Notes: generated by a model not told the origin, from the sequence alone. A stretch of DNA of 64,000 bases from Herminiimonas arsenicoxydans (GCA_000026125.1 CU207211.1:2356001-2420000); one strand, 5' to 3'; counted from the first letter of the stretch, positions 36,463 to 44,731 are shown. Translations and numbers: made by a program.

Positions 36463-37374
36463 ATGCCATGCACTCAAGCTGGCGGAGATGTCGGCAAGAT
36501 GAGTCAGCACATATACAGCCTCTGGTGGGCGACGGGCAAGTACCGGGCAATCTCCACCTACCCATAGCTCTGTACTGACAGGCAATTTCCCACGCAAATC
36601 AGTCAAGCCTTCGAGCACCAGACGGGGATTCATCGCACCGGAGACGGATAGCGCGACGATGTCTGCGTTTTGCGCCTGGGCTGCCCCGATTATATCCATG
36701 ATGGGCGTTTGCACGCCCAGCGAAATGCAACTCGCCCCTTCCTGCGTAAAGATCGCCTCCGCCATCAGCAAGCCGAGGCCATGCTGTTCCAGTGGCAACG
36801 TCGTCAGCAGGATGCGTGGCCCAGCAGGTATTTTCCCTCTTGGCAGCTGCAGCGAGGAAATTGCTGCGCGCATGACGACTTGTACCGACTCTGTATACAA
36901 ATGCTCTTCAAAAATCTGCAGGGCGCCGTTGGCCCAGCTCTCACCCACCAGTCGATTAAGCGGTGCCAGCAACTCGACAATGAAGCGCTCCAGTCCCATA
37001 CGCGACAGCGCCTGCGACAGTCCGTGGCGCAAGGCCTCGGTCTGGTGAGTCTTGCACAAGTCCAGATAGCCTTGCAGCGTCGATAGAGTGGCATCACTCA
37101 CGCTGACTGATTCAGTAGTAGCCAGCACCGACTGCTGTACCAGTTGCTGCAACTCCTCCATTCCGTAATGGATGATTTTCCCGGGGCGATGCCCCTGGTC
37201 AAGCAGGCGCTTCAGGATACGCAATTTATCCACCTGATCGAGCAGATAGGCACGCTCACCCAAACTATCCCGTACCGGGGTCGGGAAACCGTAACGGCGT
37301 TCCCAAACGCGCAAGGCATCCTTGGACAAACCGGTATCGCGCTCAACGGCACCAATACTCATCGTTATCTGCAT
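36436..37374 (-). CDS. MerR-family regulator with B12-binding photosensor domain (CarH/LitR type)
   Basis: 312 residues. N-terminal MerR wHTH (about 5-75): SIGAVERDTGLSKDALRVWE and RRYGFPTPVRD. The helical bundle carries the capping motif W147-x9-E157-H158 (WANGALQIFEEH), and the Rossmann cobalamin domain has E196-x-H198-x-x-G201 (LEQHGLG). Both motifs are needed for adenosylcobalamin binding in CarH/LitR and are lost in the B12-independent class, so this is predicted to be a true AdoB12 light sensor. In that family the dark tetramer represses and light releases DNA. It is divergent from the lipid operon at 37714 and probably controls it. Confidence 0.92.
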   Translation of the reverse strand: MQITMSIGAVERDTGLSKDALRVWERRYGFPTPVRDSLGERAYLLDQVDKLRILKRLLDQGHRPGKIIHYGMEELQQLVQQSVLATTESVSVSDATLSTLQGYLDLCKTHQTEALRHGLSQALSRMGLERFIVELLAPLNRLVGESWANGALQIFEEHLYTESVQVVMRAAISSLQLPRGKIPAGPRILLTTLPLEQHGLGLLMAEAIFTQEGASCISLGVQTPIMDIIGAAQAQNADIVALSVSGAMNPRLVLEGLTDLRGKLPVSTELWVGGDCPVLARRPPEAVYVLTHLADISASLSAWHARHPGLTY

Positions 37375-37505
37375 AAAAATTCACATGCCTATTCTTGTAC
37401 GTGCGTATTTATCAATCGGTATTTTTCAATTCGAAATGAGTCCGCGGCTCAGCAAGCCGGAATCTCTATCGAGACGCTATTTTATCGCTTAATTAAGTCT
37501 ATAAT

Positions 37506-37534
37506 TTGTCCTAGACAATATATTGACATAAAAT
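37506..37534 (+). promoter_or_regulatory. Promoter of the lipid-modification operon with overlapping operator dyad
   Basis: TTGTCC (37506-37511) and TAAAAT (37529-37534) are 17 bp apart. The -35 is embedded in a perfect dyad TTGTC-CTA-GACAA (37506-37518), and a further TTGACA follows at 37523-37528. The position suits a repressor of the MerR/CarH type. The transcript would have a leader of about 170 nt. Confidence 0.6.
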
Positions 37535-37608
37535 GCGTTTGCGCTCAGCATATATCAACAATTGCTTGATGCGCCTTTTACCTGACGGCATGCAATTTCA
37601 AAAGCTTG

Positions 37609-37640
37609 TTTTTTAACAACATCGCGATGTTGTTAAAAAA
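37609..37640. repeat. Perfect 32-bp palindrome in the operon leader
   Basis: The half-site TTTTTTAACAACATCG is followed immediately by its exact reverse complement. It lies between the predicted promoter and the first gene of the lipid operon, 73 nt before ATG 37714. It lacks a T tail on either strand, so it is not a standard terminator; an operator or a long leader hairpin is possible. Confidence 0.85.
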
Positions 37641-37713
37641 TAACCAAGGGCATCGTCAGTCGCATTAATTGCTGCCTGGCACTTTAGTGGACTCATAACA
37701 AGGAATCACCAGC

Positions 37714-39012
37714 ATGAAAATCGCTGTTATCGGATCGGGAATTGCCGGATTGTCTTGCGCCTACCGCCTGGTGCAATCCGGTTACGACGTAACACTGTTT
37801 GAAGCCAACGACTATTTTGGCGGTCATACGCATACCGTCGACGTTACGCTGGATGATGTCACTTATGGTGTGGATACCGGCTTTCTGGTTTTCAACCACC
37901 ACACCTATCCACACTTGGTTCGCCTGTTTGCCGAGTTGGAGGTTGAAACCGTGGCGACCGACATGTCCTTTTCAGTCAAGCTGCCCTTGCAGGGACGCAT
38001 GCTGGAATGGGCCGGCAGCAATCTCGATGCTGTGTTTGCGCAAAGGCGCAACCTGCTGAACCCGCGTTTTCACCGGATGCTGCGAGATATCCTGCGCTTC
38101 AACAAACATGCCACCAAACTGGCTTTGTCCCGCGCACACGATGCATCACATTGCTCGCTCGGCGCCTATCTGGACAAGCACAATTACAGCAAGGAATTTC
38201 GCGACTGGTATCTGCTGCCTATGGCCGGCTGTATCTGGTCTTGTCCAACCGAACAGATGCTGGCTTTCCCGCTGTCATCATTTGTGCGCTTTTGCCACAA
38301 CCACGGCTTGCTGCAAGTCAATGACAGGCCGCAATGGCAAACCGTCAAAGGCGGCGCCCGTCATTATGTGGAAAAAATGCTGGCGCAGATTCCGCAAAAA
38401 TTTCTGAACACGCCAGTGCTATCGGTCACCCGCAATACCCTGGGCAATGTCACCAAGATCAAGATTGAAGCCGGCAATGGCATCCATCTGGTCGACCATG
38501 TTGTCATCGCCAGTCACAGCGACCAATCCTTGCAACTGTTAAAGGATGCGACGATGTATGAACAGGCCATCCTGTCAGCCATAAAATACCAGCCGAATCG
38601 CGCCGTATTGCATCTGGATACCGACTGTCTACCTGCGAATAAAAAGACGTGGGCGGCGTGGAATTATCAAAGCGAGCAAGGCAGCGAACCCAGAGTGTGC
38701 GTCCATTACCTACTCAACCAATTGCAGCCGCTACCGTTCAAGCAATCAGTGATCGTGTCGCTCAATCCTATCCATGCCCCCAACCCGAATAGCGTACTCG
38801 CCAGCTACGATTATGCGCATCCGGTTTTCGATGAAGCGGCGATTGTGGCCCAAGGGAAATTGGCGACAATACAGGGCGAACAAAATACCTGGTTTGCCGG
38901 CGCGTGGACGGGCTATGGCTTCCATGAAGATGGATTGAAATCCGGCCTGTCTGTAGCGCAAGCCATAGGCAGCGTGGTAGACGACACTGCATTGACGCGC
39001 TCAGCCGCCTGA
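37714..39012 (+). CDS. FAD-dependent oxidoreductase (amine-oxidase fold) of the lipid cluster
   Basis: 432 residues. N-terminal FAD motif KIAVIGSGIAGLSCAYRLVQ, the ribose-binding Glu in VTLFEANDYFGGHTHTV, and a C-terminal FAD segment NTWFAGAWTGYGFHEDGLKSG. Members beside DUF1365 and CFA-like genes are annotated as cyclopropane/cyclopropene fatty acid proteins or amine oxidases. The Rhodobacter furan-fatty-acid pathway uses such a flavoprotein to desaturate methylated acyl chains (from memory). I infer oxidation of a membrane acyl chain here. RBS AAGGAA lies upstream; first gene of the operon. Confidence 0.9.
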   Translation: MKIAVIGSGIAGLSCAYRLVQSGYDVTLFEANDYFGGHTHTVDVTLDDVTYGVDTGFLVFNHHTYPHLVRLFAELEVETVATDMSFSVKLPLQGRMLEWAGSNLDAVFAQRRNLLNPRFHRMLRDILRFNKHATKLALSRAHDASHCSLGAYLDKHNYSKEFRDWYLLPMAGCIWSCPTEQMLAFPLSSFVRFCHNHGLLQVNDRPQWQTVKGGARHYVEKMLAQIPQKFLNTPVLSVTRNTLGNVTKIKIEAGNGIHLVDHVVIASHSDQSLQLLKDATMYEQAILSAIKYQPNRAVLHLDTDCLPANKKTWAAWNYQSEQGSEPRVCVHYLLNQLQPLPFKQSVIVSLNPIHAPNPNSVLASYDYAHPVFDEAAIVAQGKLATIQGEQNTWFAGAWTGYGFHEDGLKSGLSVAQAIGSVVDDTALTRSAA

Positions 39013-39018
39013 ACTTGC

Positions 39019-39828
39019 ATGGATGCTGCCATGAAATCCATTACGCCTGTCGCACAACTTTGTTTTGGCAAGGTAATGCACACGCGCCTGCGCCCGACGC
39101 GCCACGCCTTCAACTATGGCGTGTATTTCATACGCCTGCCTCTGCGTGCAATGGCACAAGATGCTGTACAACCAGCCAGATTTTTCTCGCACAACCGCTT
39201 CAATGTGCTGTCCTTCTGGGACAGCGATCACGGCGATGGCAGACAGCCTTTGCTTGAATGGCTGGACGCGCTGCTGAAAAACGAAGGCATAGATGACGCC
39301 GATGGTGAAATCTGGCTGCAGGCATTTCCGCGTGTCTTGGGCTATGTATTCAATCCTGTGTCATTCTGGTTTTGCCACCGCAAGGATGGACAACTGCGCG
39401 CCGTGCTGGCCGAAGTGTGCAATACGTTCGGCGAGCGTCATTTATATCTGCTCGATACAGGCAGCGCCATGAACTATGGAATAGAGCTGACGGCACGCAA
39501 GATATTTCATGTCTCGCCATTTTGTGCAGTAGATGGCTGCTATCGCTTTCGCTTCTTGTGCATAACGCAAGAAATCGATGGCACGGTGGTCGAACGTAAT
39601 GTCGCCCGCATTGATCATGACGACAATTCCGGCCCCTTGATATTGACCAGCATTGCCGGTTCCGCCTACCCATTATCGGACGCACTTGTTGCCAGAGCAT
39701 TCTGCCTGTATCCGCTGATGACCTTGGGCGTCGTCGCAAAAATACACTGGCAAGCACTGCGCCTGTGGCTCAAGCGCGTGCCATTTTTCAGAAAACCCCA
39801 TCCACCATCCAAAGAGCTGAGTCGATGA
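39019..39828 (+). CDS. DUF1365 protein of the lipid cluster
   Basis: 269 residues of the DUF1365 family. Hallmarks are CFGKVMHTRLRPTRHAFNYG, then ARFFSHNRFNVLSFWD and FPRVLGYVFNPVSFWFCHRK, and the HVSPF segment (ARKIFHVSPFCAVDGCYRF). The family is nearly always found next to the FAD oxidoreductase and CFA-like genes. No reaction is firmly established; oxygen insertion into modified fatty acids has been proposed for related proteins (from memory). 6 nt after the oxidoreductase gene, 4-nt overlap with the next. Confidence 0.9.
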   Translation: MDAAMKSITPVAQLCFGKVMHTRLRPTRHAFNYGVYFIRLPLRAMAQDAVQPARFFSHNRFNVLSFWDSDHGDGRQPLLEWLDALLKNEGIDDADGEIWLQAFPRVLGYVFNPVSFWFCHRKDGQLRAVLAEVCNTFGERHLYLLDTGSAMNYGIELTARKIFHVSPFCAVDGCYRFRFLCITQEIDGTVVERNVARIDHDDNSGPLILTSIAGSAYPLSDALVARAFCLYPLMTLGVVAKIHWQALRLWLKRVPFFRKPHPPSKELSR

Positions 39829-41066
39829 ATACTCAATCAATCAAACAACAAGCGATCATCGTTACTGCAGGTGCCGGCGCGAGCACGTCTATAGACTTGC
39901 CTGCGGAGGTTAAATTCATCCTGCAACTGATGCGCAAAATCGAGCATGGTGCCTTGCGCATGGAACTTCCGAACGGCCAGATCGAGCAGTTTGGCGACCA
40001 TACGCATCCCGTCACCCTGACCCTGAAAAACTGGGATATCTGCCATGCTGCGCTGAAGTCCGGCGATATAGGATTTGCGGAAACGTTTATCGATGGGCAC
40101 TGGACGACGGACGATCTGCCCGGCCTGATAGAGCTGTTCGTACGCAATCGCGCGGAAATCGAATCGATTGTGTACGGCACCTGGTGGGGCAGCCTACTGT
40201 ACCGAATCAAACATCTATTCAACCGCAATTCGCGCGCGGGCAGCCGCAAGAACATCCATGCGCATTACGACATAGGCAATGACTTTTACCGGTTGTGGCT
40301 GGATCCGTCCATGACCTATTCGAGTGCGCTCTTTGCCAATGGCCATGCAGACAATTTGCAACAAGGCCAGAATGCAAAATATCACCGTATTCTGAACGAG
40401 CTGGCACTGCCGCCGAATGCACGCGTGCTGGAAATAGGCTGCGGCTGGGGCGGCTTTGCCGAACTGGCCAGTACTACAGCAGGCGCACATGTAACCGGTT
40501 TGACGCTGTCGACCGAACAGCTGCATTATGCACATCAGCGTTTGACTGATGCCGGCCTGGCCGATCAAGTGCAATTGCTGTTGCAGGATTTCCGCGATAC
40601 GAGCGGGCAATTTGATGCGATTGCTTCGATAGAAATGTTCGAGGCCGTAGGCGAAGCGTACTGGCCCAGCTATTTCGAGTGCATTGCACGCAACCTTAAA
40701 AAAAATGGCCGCGCCTGCATACAGACCATCGTGATTGCCGATGAACTGTTCGAGCGTTATCGCAAGGGTACAGACTTCATTCAGCAATATATTTTCCCGG
40801 GCGGGATGCTGCCATCATCACAAGTCTTTCGCCAGCAAGCTGAACAGCACGGGCTGCGGGTCGCCAATGAATTCAAGTTCGGTCTGGACTATGCGCGCAC
40901 GCTGAAAGAATGGCGCAGCGCCTACTCCGAGCAATTGCAGCAGGTACGTGCGCAGGGTTTCGACGACCGCTTCTTGCGCACCTGGGAATTCTATCTCGCA
41001 TATTGCGAAGCCGGATTCCGCGCAAAAAGCATAGATGTCGTGCAATTTACGCTGGAAAAAACATGA
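39825..41066 (+). CDS. CFA-synthase-like SAM-dependent fatty acyl methyltransferase
   Basis: 413 residues. The SAM site is LEIGCGWGGFAEL (202-214) and the C-terminal half is that of cyclopropane-fatty-acid synthases (SIEMFEAVGEAYW, YIFPGGMLPS). Two residues that bind bicarbonate in E. coli Cfa appear replaced: Cys139 by Ser167 (MTYSSALF) and His266 by Gln300 (CIQTIVI). That argues against ordinary cyclopropanation and for simple methyl transfer to an acyl double bond, as reported for UfaM. Start ATG 39825 overlaps the DUF1365 stop; an upstream start at 39765 would overlap it by 64 nt. Confidence 0.9.
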   Translation: MNTQSIKQQAIIVTAGAGASTSIDLPAEVKFILQLMRKIEHGALRMELPNGQIEQFGDHTHPVTLTLKNWDICHAALKSGDIGFAETFIDGHWTTDDLPGLIELFVRNRAEIESIVYGTWWGSLLYRIKHLFNRNSRAGSRKNIHAHYDIGNDFYRLWLDPSMTYSSALFANGHADNLQQGQNAKYHRILNELALPPNARVLEIGCGWGGFAELASTTAGAHVTGLTLSTEQLHYAHQRLTDAGLADQVQLLLQDFRDTSGQFDAIASIEMFEAVGEAYWPSYFECIARNLKKNGRACIQTIVIADELFERYRKGTDFIQQYIFPGGMLPSSQVFRQQAEQHGLRVANEFKFGLDYARTLKEWRSAYSEQLQQVRAQGFDDRFLRTWEFYLAYCEAGFRAKSIDVVQFTLEKT

Positions 41067-41641
41067 GCCTGCACAGCCCCGCCGTACGGACCGGAAAATA
41101 CGTACTCCCATTGGCCTTCTTTGCGCTGATGTGGACGGTTGCGCTGGCGCGAGAACCTGCCGCGCCCCAGCATATAGAAAAAGAAATAGGCCAGGCACGC
41201 CTGGCAGGTCAGGGAAGCTTCCGCTGGTTCGGCCTGAAGATTTATGATGCCGCGCTCTGGGTAGGCGATAAAGGCTATCGCGCCCAAGCGCCGGCGGCAG
41301 CCAAACTGGTGCTGGATTTGCGTTATGCACGCAACTTGCAAGGCAAGAAAATTGCCGCCGCTAGCGAAGATGAAATGCGCAAGCTGGGCCTGGGCTCTGC
41401 ACAACAGCGCGCCAGCTGGCAAGCTGCCATGGAAAACATCTTCCCGGACGTCAACGAAGGCACGCATCTATCCGGCGTCTACCTGCCCAATGAAGGCGCA
41501 CGCTTTTACCTGAACGGAAAATTCATCGGCGAGATCATGGATGCCGAGTTCAGTCGTGCCTTCTTTGCGATCTGGCTGGATCCCCAAACCACTGCCGCAC
41601 AATTGCGCAACGCCTTGCTGGCCGATGCGGCCCCGCGCTGA
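41063..41641 (+). CDS. Chalcone-isomerase-like periplasmic or exported protein
   Basis: 192 residues. The N-terminal hydrophobic segment LPLAFFALMWTVALA looks like a signal peptide. The body has GQGSFRWFGLKIYDAALWVG and LDLRYARNLQGKKIAAASEDEM, typical of the chalcone isomerase-like (CHI_3) family, which includes fatty-acid-binding members and has no known bacterial reaction. Overlaps the methyltransferase by 4 nt and the MFS gene by 1 nt. Confidence 0.85.
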   Translation: MSLHSPAVRTGKYVLPLAFFALMWTVALAREPAAPQHIEKEIGQARLAGQGSFRWFGLKIYDAALWVGDKGYRAQAPAAAKLVLDLRYARNLQGKKIAAASEDEMRKLGLGSAQQRASWQAAMENIFPDVNEGTHLSGVYLPNEGARFYLNGKFIGEIMDAEFSRAFFAIWLDPQTTAAQLRNALLADAAPR

Positions 41642-42882
41642 TGGCCAGGCTCACTACCGTTTCATTTTTCACCTACGGTTTATTCGGACTGCCGCTGGCC
41701 CTGGTTGCCTTGCCTATCTATGTCTACGTCCCGCAGTTCTATGCGGAACGCTTCGGCTTGTCGCTGACCCTGATCGGCGGGGCCTTGCTGGCAGCGCGCG
41801 TATTCGATGCATGCATCGACCCGTTGATAGGCTTGTGGATAGATCGCCGCAGGAATCATGGCGGCTATGGGCGCTTCATACTGATTTCCCTGCCCTTGCT
41901 GGCACTGGGGTTTCTGGCGCTATTCCATCCGCCTGAGCTGCTGCAGGACGCCGCTTTGCTGTGGTTCCTGTGCACGCTGCTGCTGGTCTACCTCGGCTTC
42001 AGCCTGGCGACGATCGCGCATCAAAGCTGGGGCGCGGCACTGACGCAAAAACTGGCGGAACGCTCGCGCCTGACCGCCACGCGTGAAGCCTGCGGCTTGC
42101 TGGGTGTAATACTGGCAGCCTTGCTGACAGGCTGGCTGGGCTTCGATGGGCTGATCACGATCTTTATCATCACCCTGCTCATTTGTGCTGCCATCCTGCT
42201 CAAGTCAGCACCGCAGCCGGCCGCCACACAAGCTCTGCATGCGGGCTGGTCTGCGATGCTGGAACCCCTGCGCAACCGGCGCTTTCGCTGGCTGTTCGCA
42301 GTATTGATCGTCAACGGCATTGCCGCCTCGATACCCGCCACACTGTTCCTGTTTTTCGCCAAGGATCAATTACAACTGGCGCAGTACGCAGGCCTGTTTC
42401 TGGTCCTGTACTTCATGGCTGCCGCCTGCTCCATGCCCTTGTGGGTCGCCTTGGCCAGACGCCATGGCGAAGCCCGCATCTGGCTGTGCGCCATGTTGCT
42501 ATCAGCCGCCGCCTTCATCTGGGCTTACGGTCTGCCGGCTGGCGCTGCACTGCCGTTTGCCGTGATCTGCGTGCTGTCAGGCTTGACGCTGGGCGCCGAC
42601 CTGGCCTTGCCACCGGCATTGCTGGCGGCAGTCATAGGGCGCGCCGGACACAGCGGCCAGCGCGAAGGGGCTTATTTCGGCGCCTGGAGCTGGGCCACCA
42701 AGATGAATCTGGCGCTGGCAGCCGGCATCTCGCTTCCCTTGCTCGAGCAACTCGGTTACGTCCCCGGCACCGCAGACAGCACGGGTACCCATGCGCTGTC
42801 TGTCGCGTATGCCTTGCTGCCCTGCGCGCTGAAACTGGCAGCGGCCAGCATACTGGCGCGCGCCCCATTGCGTGATGTATGA
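41641..42882 (+). CDS. MFS transporter, GPH/MelB-like
   Basis: 413 residues, about 12 TM segments. ARVFDACIDPLIGLWIDRRR resembles the cytoplasmic motif of the glycoside-pentoside-hexuronide symporter group. C-terminal half: GADLALPPALLAAVIGRAGH. The substrate is unknown; in the cluster it may move a lipid precursor or product. Start overlaps the previous stop (TGATG). Confidence 0.87.
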   Translation: MARLTTVSFFTYGLFGLPLALVALPIYVYVPQFYAERFGLSLTLIGGALLAARVFDACIDPLIGLWIDRRRNHGGYGRFILISLPLLALGFLALFHPPELLQDAALLWFLCTLLLVYLGFSLATIAHQSWGAALTQKLAERSRLTATREACGLLGVILAALLTGWLGFDGLITIFIITLLICAAILLKSAPQPAATQALHAGWSAMLEPLRNRRFRWLFAVLIVNGIAASIPATLFLFFAKDQLQLAQYAGLFLVLYFMAAACSMPLWVALARRHGEARIWLCAMLLSAAAFIWAYGLPAGAALPFAVICVLSGLTLGADLALPPALLAAVIGRAGHSGQREGAYFGAWSWATKMNLALAAGISLPLLEQLGYVPGTADSTGTHALSVAYALLPCALKLAAASILARAPLRDV

Positions 42883-42922
42883 ATTGTCTTGTACCCCCCA
42901 CACCAATCAGCCGGAGATGATT

Positions 42923-43459
42923 ATGAAACAGTTGAAATATCTTTTTGCAGTGTGCGCTACAGTATTGCTGGCCGCCTGTGCCAGCCCGGTCGAACCCTCA
43001 CACTATGCGAATGAAAAGCCCAAGCTGGATTTGCAGCAGTATTTCAATGGCACGCTGGATGCGTGGGGCATGTTCCAGGACAGATCCGGCAAGGTCGTCA
43101 AGCGCTTTACCGTAGTGATGCGTTGCACCTGGGTCGGCGATACAGGCACGCTGGATGAAGACTTTAGCTACTCGGACGGCAGCAAGCAAAAACGCGTGTG
43201 GACGCTGCGCAAGGTGGCGCCCGACCGTTACATAGGAACGGCACCGGATGTCGTCGGCGAAGCCATCGGCATTACCGCAGGCAATGTTCTGCATTGGCAA
43301 TATGTGCTGGCGCTGCCTGTCGACGGCAAGGTATATGACGTGCAGTTCAACGACTGGATGTATCTGATGGATGATCGCGTGATGCTGAACCGTGCAGCGA
43401 TGAGCAAGTTCGGCTTCCATCTGGGCGATGTGACGCTGTCCTTTAGCAAGCGCCCTTGA
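42923..43459 (+). CDS. DUF3833 lipoprotein
   Basis: 178 residues. Lipobox LLAACAS (Cys near residue 20) and a soluble domain with YFNGTLDAWGMFQDRSGKVV, DEDFSYSDGSKQKRVW and DVQFNDWMYLMDDRVMLNRA. These are DUF3833 features. Start 42923 fits GGAG at 42913-42916; 42917 is the alternative. DUF3833 recurs beside CFA-like and DUF1365 genes. Likely outer-membrane or periplasmic; function unknown. Confidence 0.88.
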   Translation: MKQLKYLFAVCATVLLAACASPVEPSHYANEKPKLDLQQYFNGTLDAWGMFQDRSGKVVKRFTVVMRCTWVGDTGTLDEDFSYSDGSKQKRVWTLRKVAPDRYIGTAPDVVGEAIGITAGNVLHWQYVLALPVDGKVYDVQFNDWMYLMDDRVMLNRAAMSKFGFHLGDVTLSFSKRP

Positions 43460-43508
43460 TCAGCCTGTCCTTGATGTACCGACTCCTGTTGCAAACTGAA
43501 AGGCTTAG

Positions 43509-44276
43509 ATGAATCCGCAGATTTCAAGCTGGCATGACAAACGCGTATGGGTGATCGGCGCCTCGACCGGCATAGGCGCGGCAACCGCCCAAAAGCTGCT
43601 GGCACAGGGTGCGCGCGTGGCACTTTCCGCGCGCCGCCCTGAATTACTGGCAATGGTCGCAGACGGTCATCCAAATGCACTGATCGCCGTGCTCGACATC
43701 GTCGATCATGCGAGTGTATCTGCGGCCCATACCTTGATCATGCAGCAGTGGCAAGGCATCGATCTGGTACTGATCATCGCCGGTGGCTACCATGAAATGC
43801 GCGCCGACTCCTTCGATCTGTCGGCAGCCTATCGCTTGATAGACCTGAACATACGCGGCACCTACAACTGCCTCGACCTGGTGCTGCCGACATTGCTGGC
43901 ACAAGGCAACGGCGGCATAGGAATCGTTGCATCGGTCGCCGGTTACAGTGGCTTGCCGAAAGCGTTGATCTATGGCCCGACCAAGGCGGCACTGATCAAC
44001 CTGTGCGAATCACTGTATATCGATTTGCATCCGCGCGGCATAGGCGCCTACCTGATCAATCCAGGCTTTGTCGAAACGCCTCTGACCGCAGGCAACGACT
44101 TCCCCATGCCGGCCATGATATCGGCCAATGAGGCAGCACAGGAATTGCTGCACGGACTTGAACGCGGCCAGTTTCATATCCACTTTCCACGTCGCTTCAC
44201 CAACATCCTGCGCATCCTGCGTCTGCTGCCTTACCGGCTTTATTTCTGGTTGATACACAAGGGAACGGGATTATGA
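43509..44276 (+). CDS. Short-chain dehydrogenase/reductase of the lipid cluster
   Basis: 255 residues. The Rossmann motif WVIGASTGIGAATAQKLL replaces the usual TG with IG. An arginine pair in LSARRPELL suggests NADP. The catalytic residues lie in VASVAGYSGLPKALIYGPTK. The C-terminal FHIHFPRRFTNILRILRLLPY is hydrophobic and may contact the membrane. The substrate is presumably a lipid carbonyl or alcohol; not known. Confidence 0.9.
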   Translation: MNPQISSWHDKRVWVIGASTGIGAATAQKLLAQGARVALSARRPELLAMVADGHPNALIAVLDIVDHASVSAAHTLIMQQWQGIDLVLIIAGGYHEMRADSFDLSAAYRLIDLNIRGTYNCLDLVLPTLLAQGNGGIGIVASVAGYSGLPKALIYGPTKAALINLCESLYIDLHPRGIGAYLINPGFVETPLTAGNDFPMPAMISANEAAQELLHGLERGQFHIHFPRRFTNILRILRLLPYRLYFWLIHKGTGL

Positions 44277-44731
44277 GTGAAGTGATGAATATCAAAGTTG
44301 ACCATACAGACAGCCTGTGCCGTGTCGTACAATTTTTCGAAACACTAAGCATTGAAGCGGCACAGCATCAGCTGGAGCAAATCTATGCAGTTGATGCATC
44401 CTTCAAGGATCCCTTCAGCGAAGTATGCGGACTGCCGGCAATCAGACCCATCTTCATACATATGTTCAGCCAGGTAGAAAACCCGCGTTTTGTTGTAACG
44501 AATACGGTGCTGCAAGGTGACGATGCGTTCATGACATGGAATTTTCTATTCCATATGCGGCGTTATTCCAGCGATGAGCAATGCATACGCGGAGCTACAC
44601 ATTTGCGTTTCAATGCCGATGGTCGCGTGAATACCCACCGCGATTACTGGGATGCCGCAGAGGAACTGTATGAAAAATTGCCGCTGGTTGGCGGTTTGAT
44701 GCGTGTACTCAAACGGATAGCGAAAAAATAG
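44273..44731 (+). CDS. NTF2/SnoaL-like protein of the lipid cluster
   Basis: 152 residues. Cone-fold features: FFETLSIEAAQHQLEQIYAV, DASFKDPFSEVCGLPAI, and the C-terminal GRVNTHRDYWDAAEELYEKL. Such nuclear-transport-factor-2-like proteins can be isomerases, dehydratases or small-ligand binders. Overlaps the SDR stop by 4 nt and closes the operon. Function inferred only from context. Confidence 0.85.
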   Translation: MSEVMNIKVDHTDSLCRVVQFFETLSIEAAQHQLEQIYAVDASFKDPFSEVCGLPAIRPIFIHMFSQVENPRFVVTNTVLQGDDAFMTWNFLFHMRRYSSDEQCIRGATHLRFNADGRVNTHRDYWDAAEELYEKLPLVGGLMRVLKRIAKK

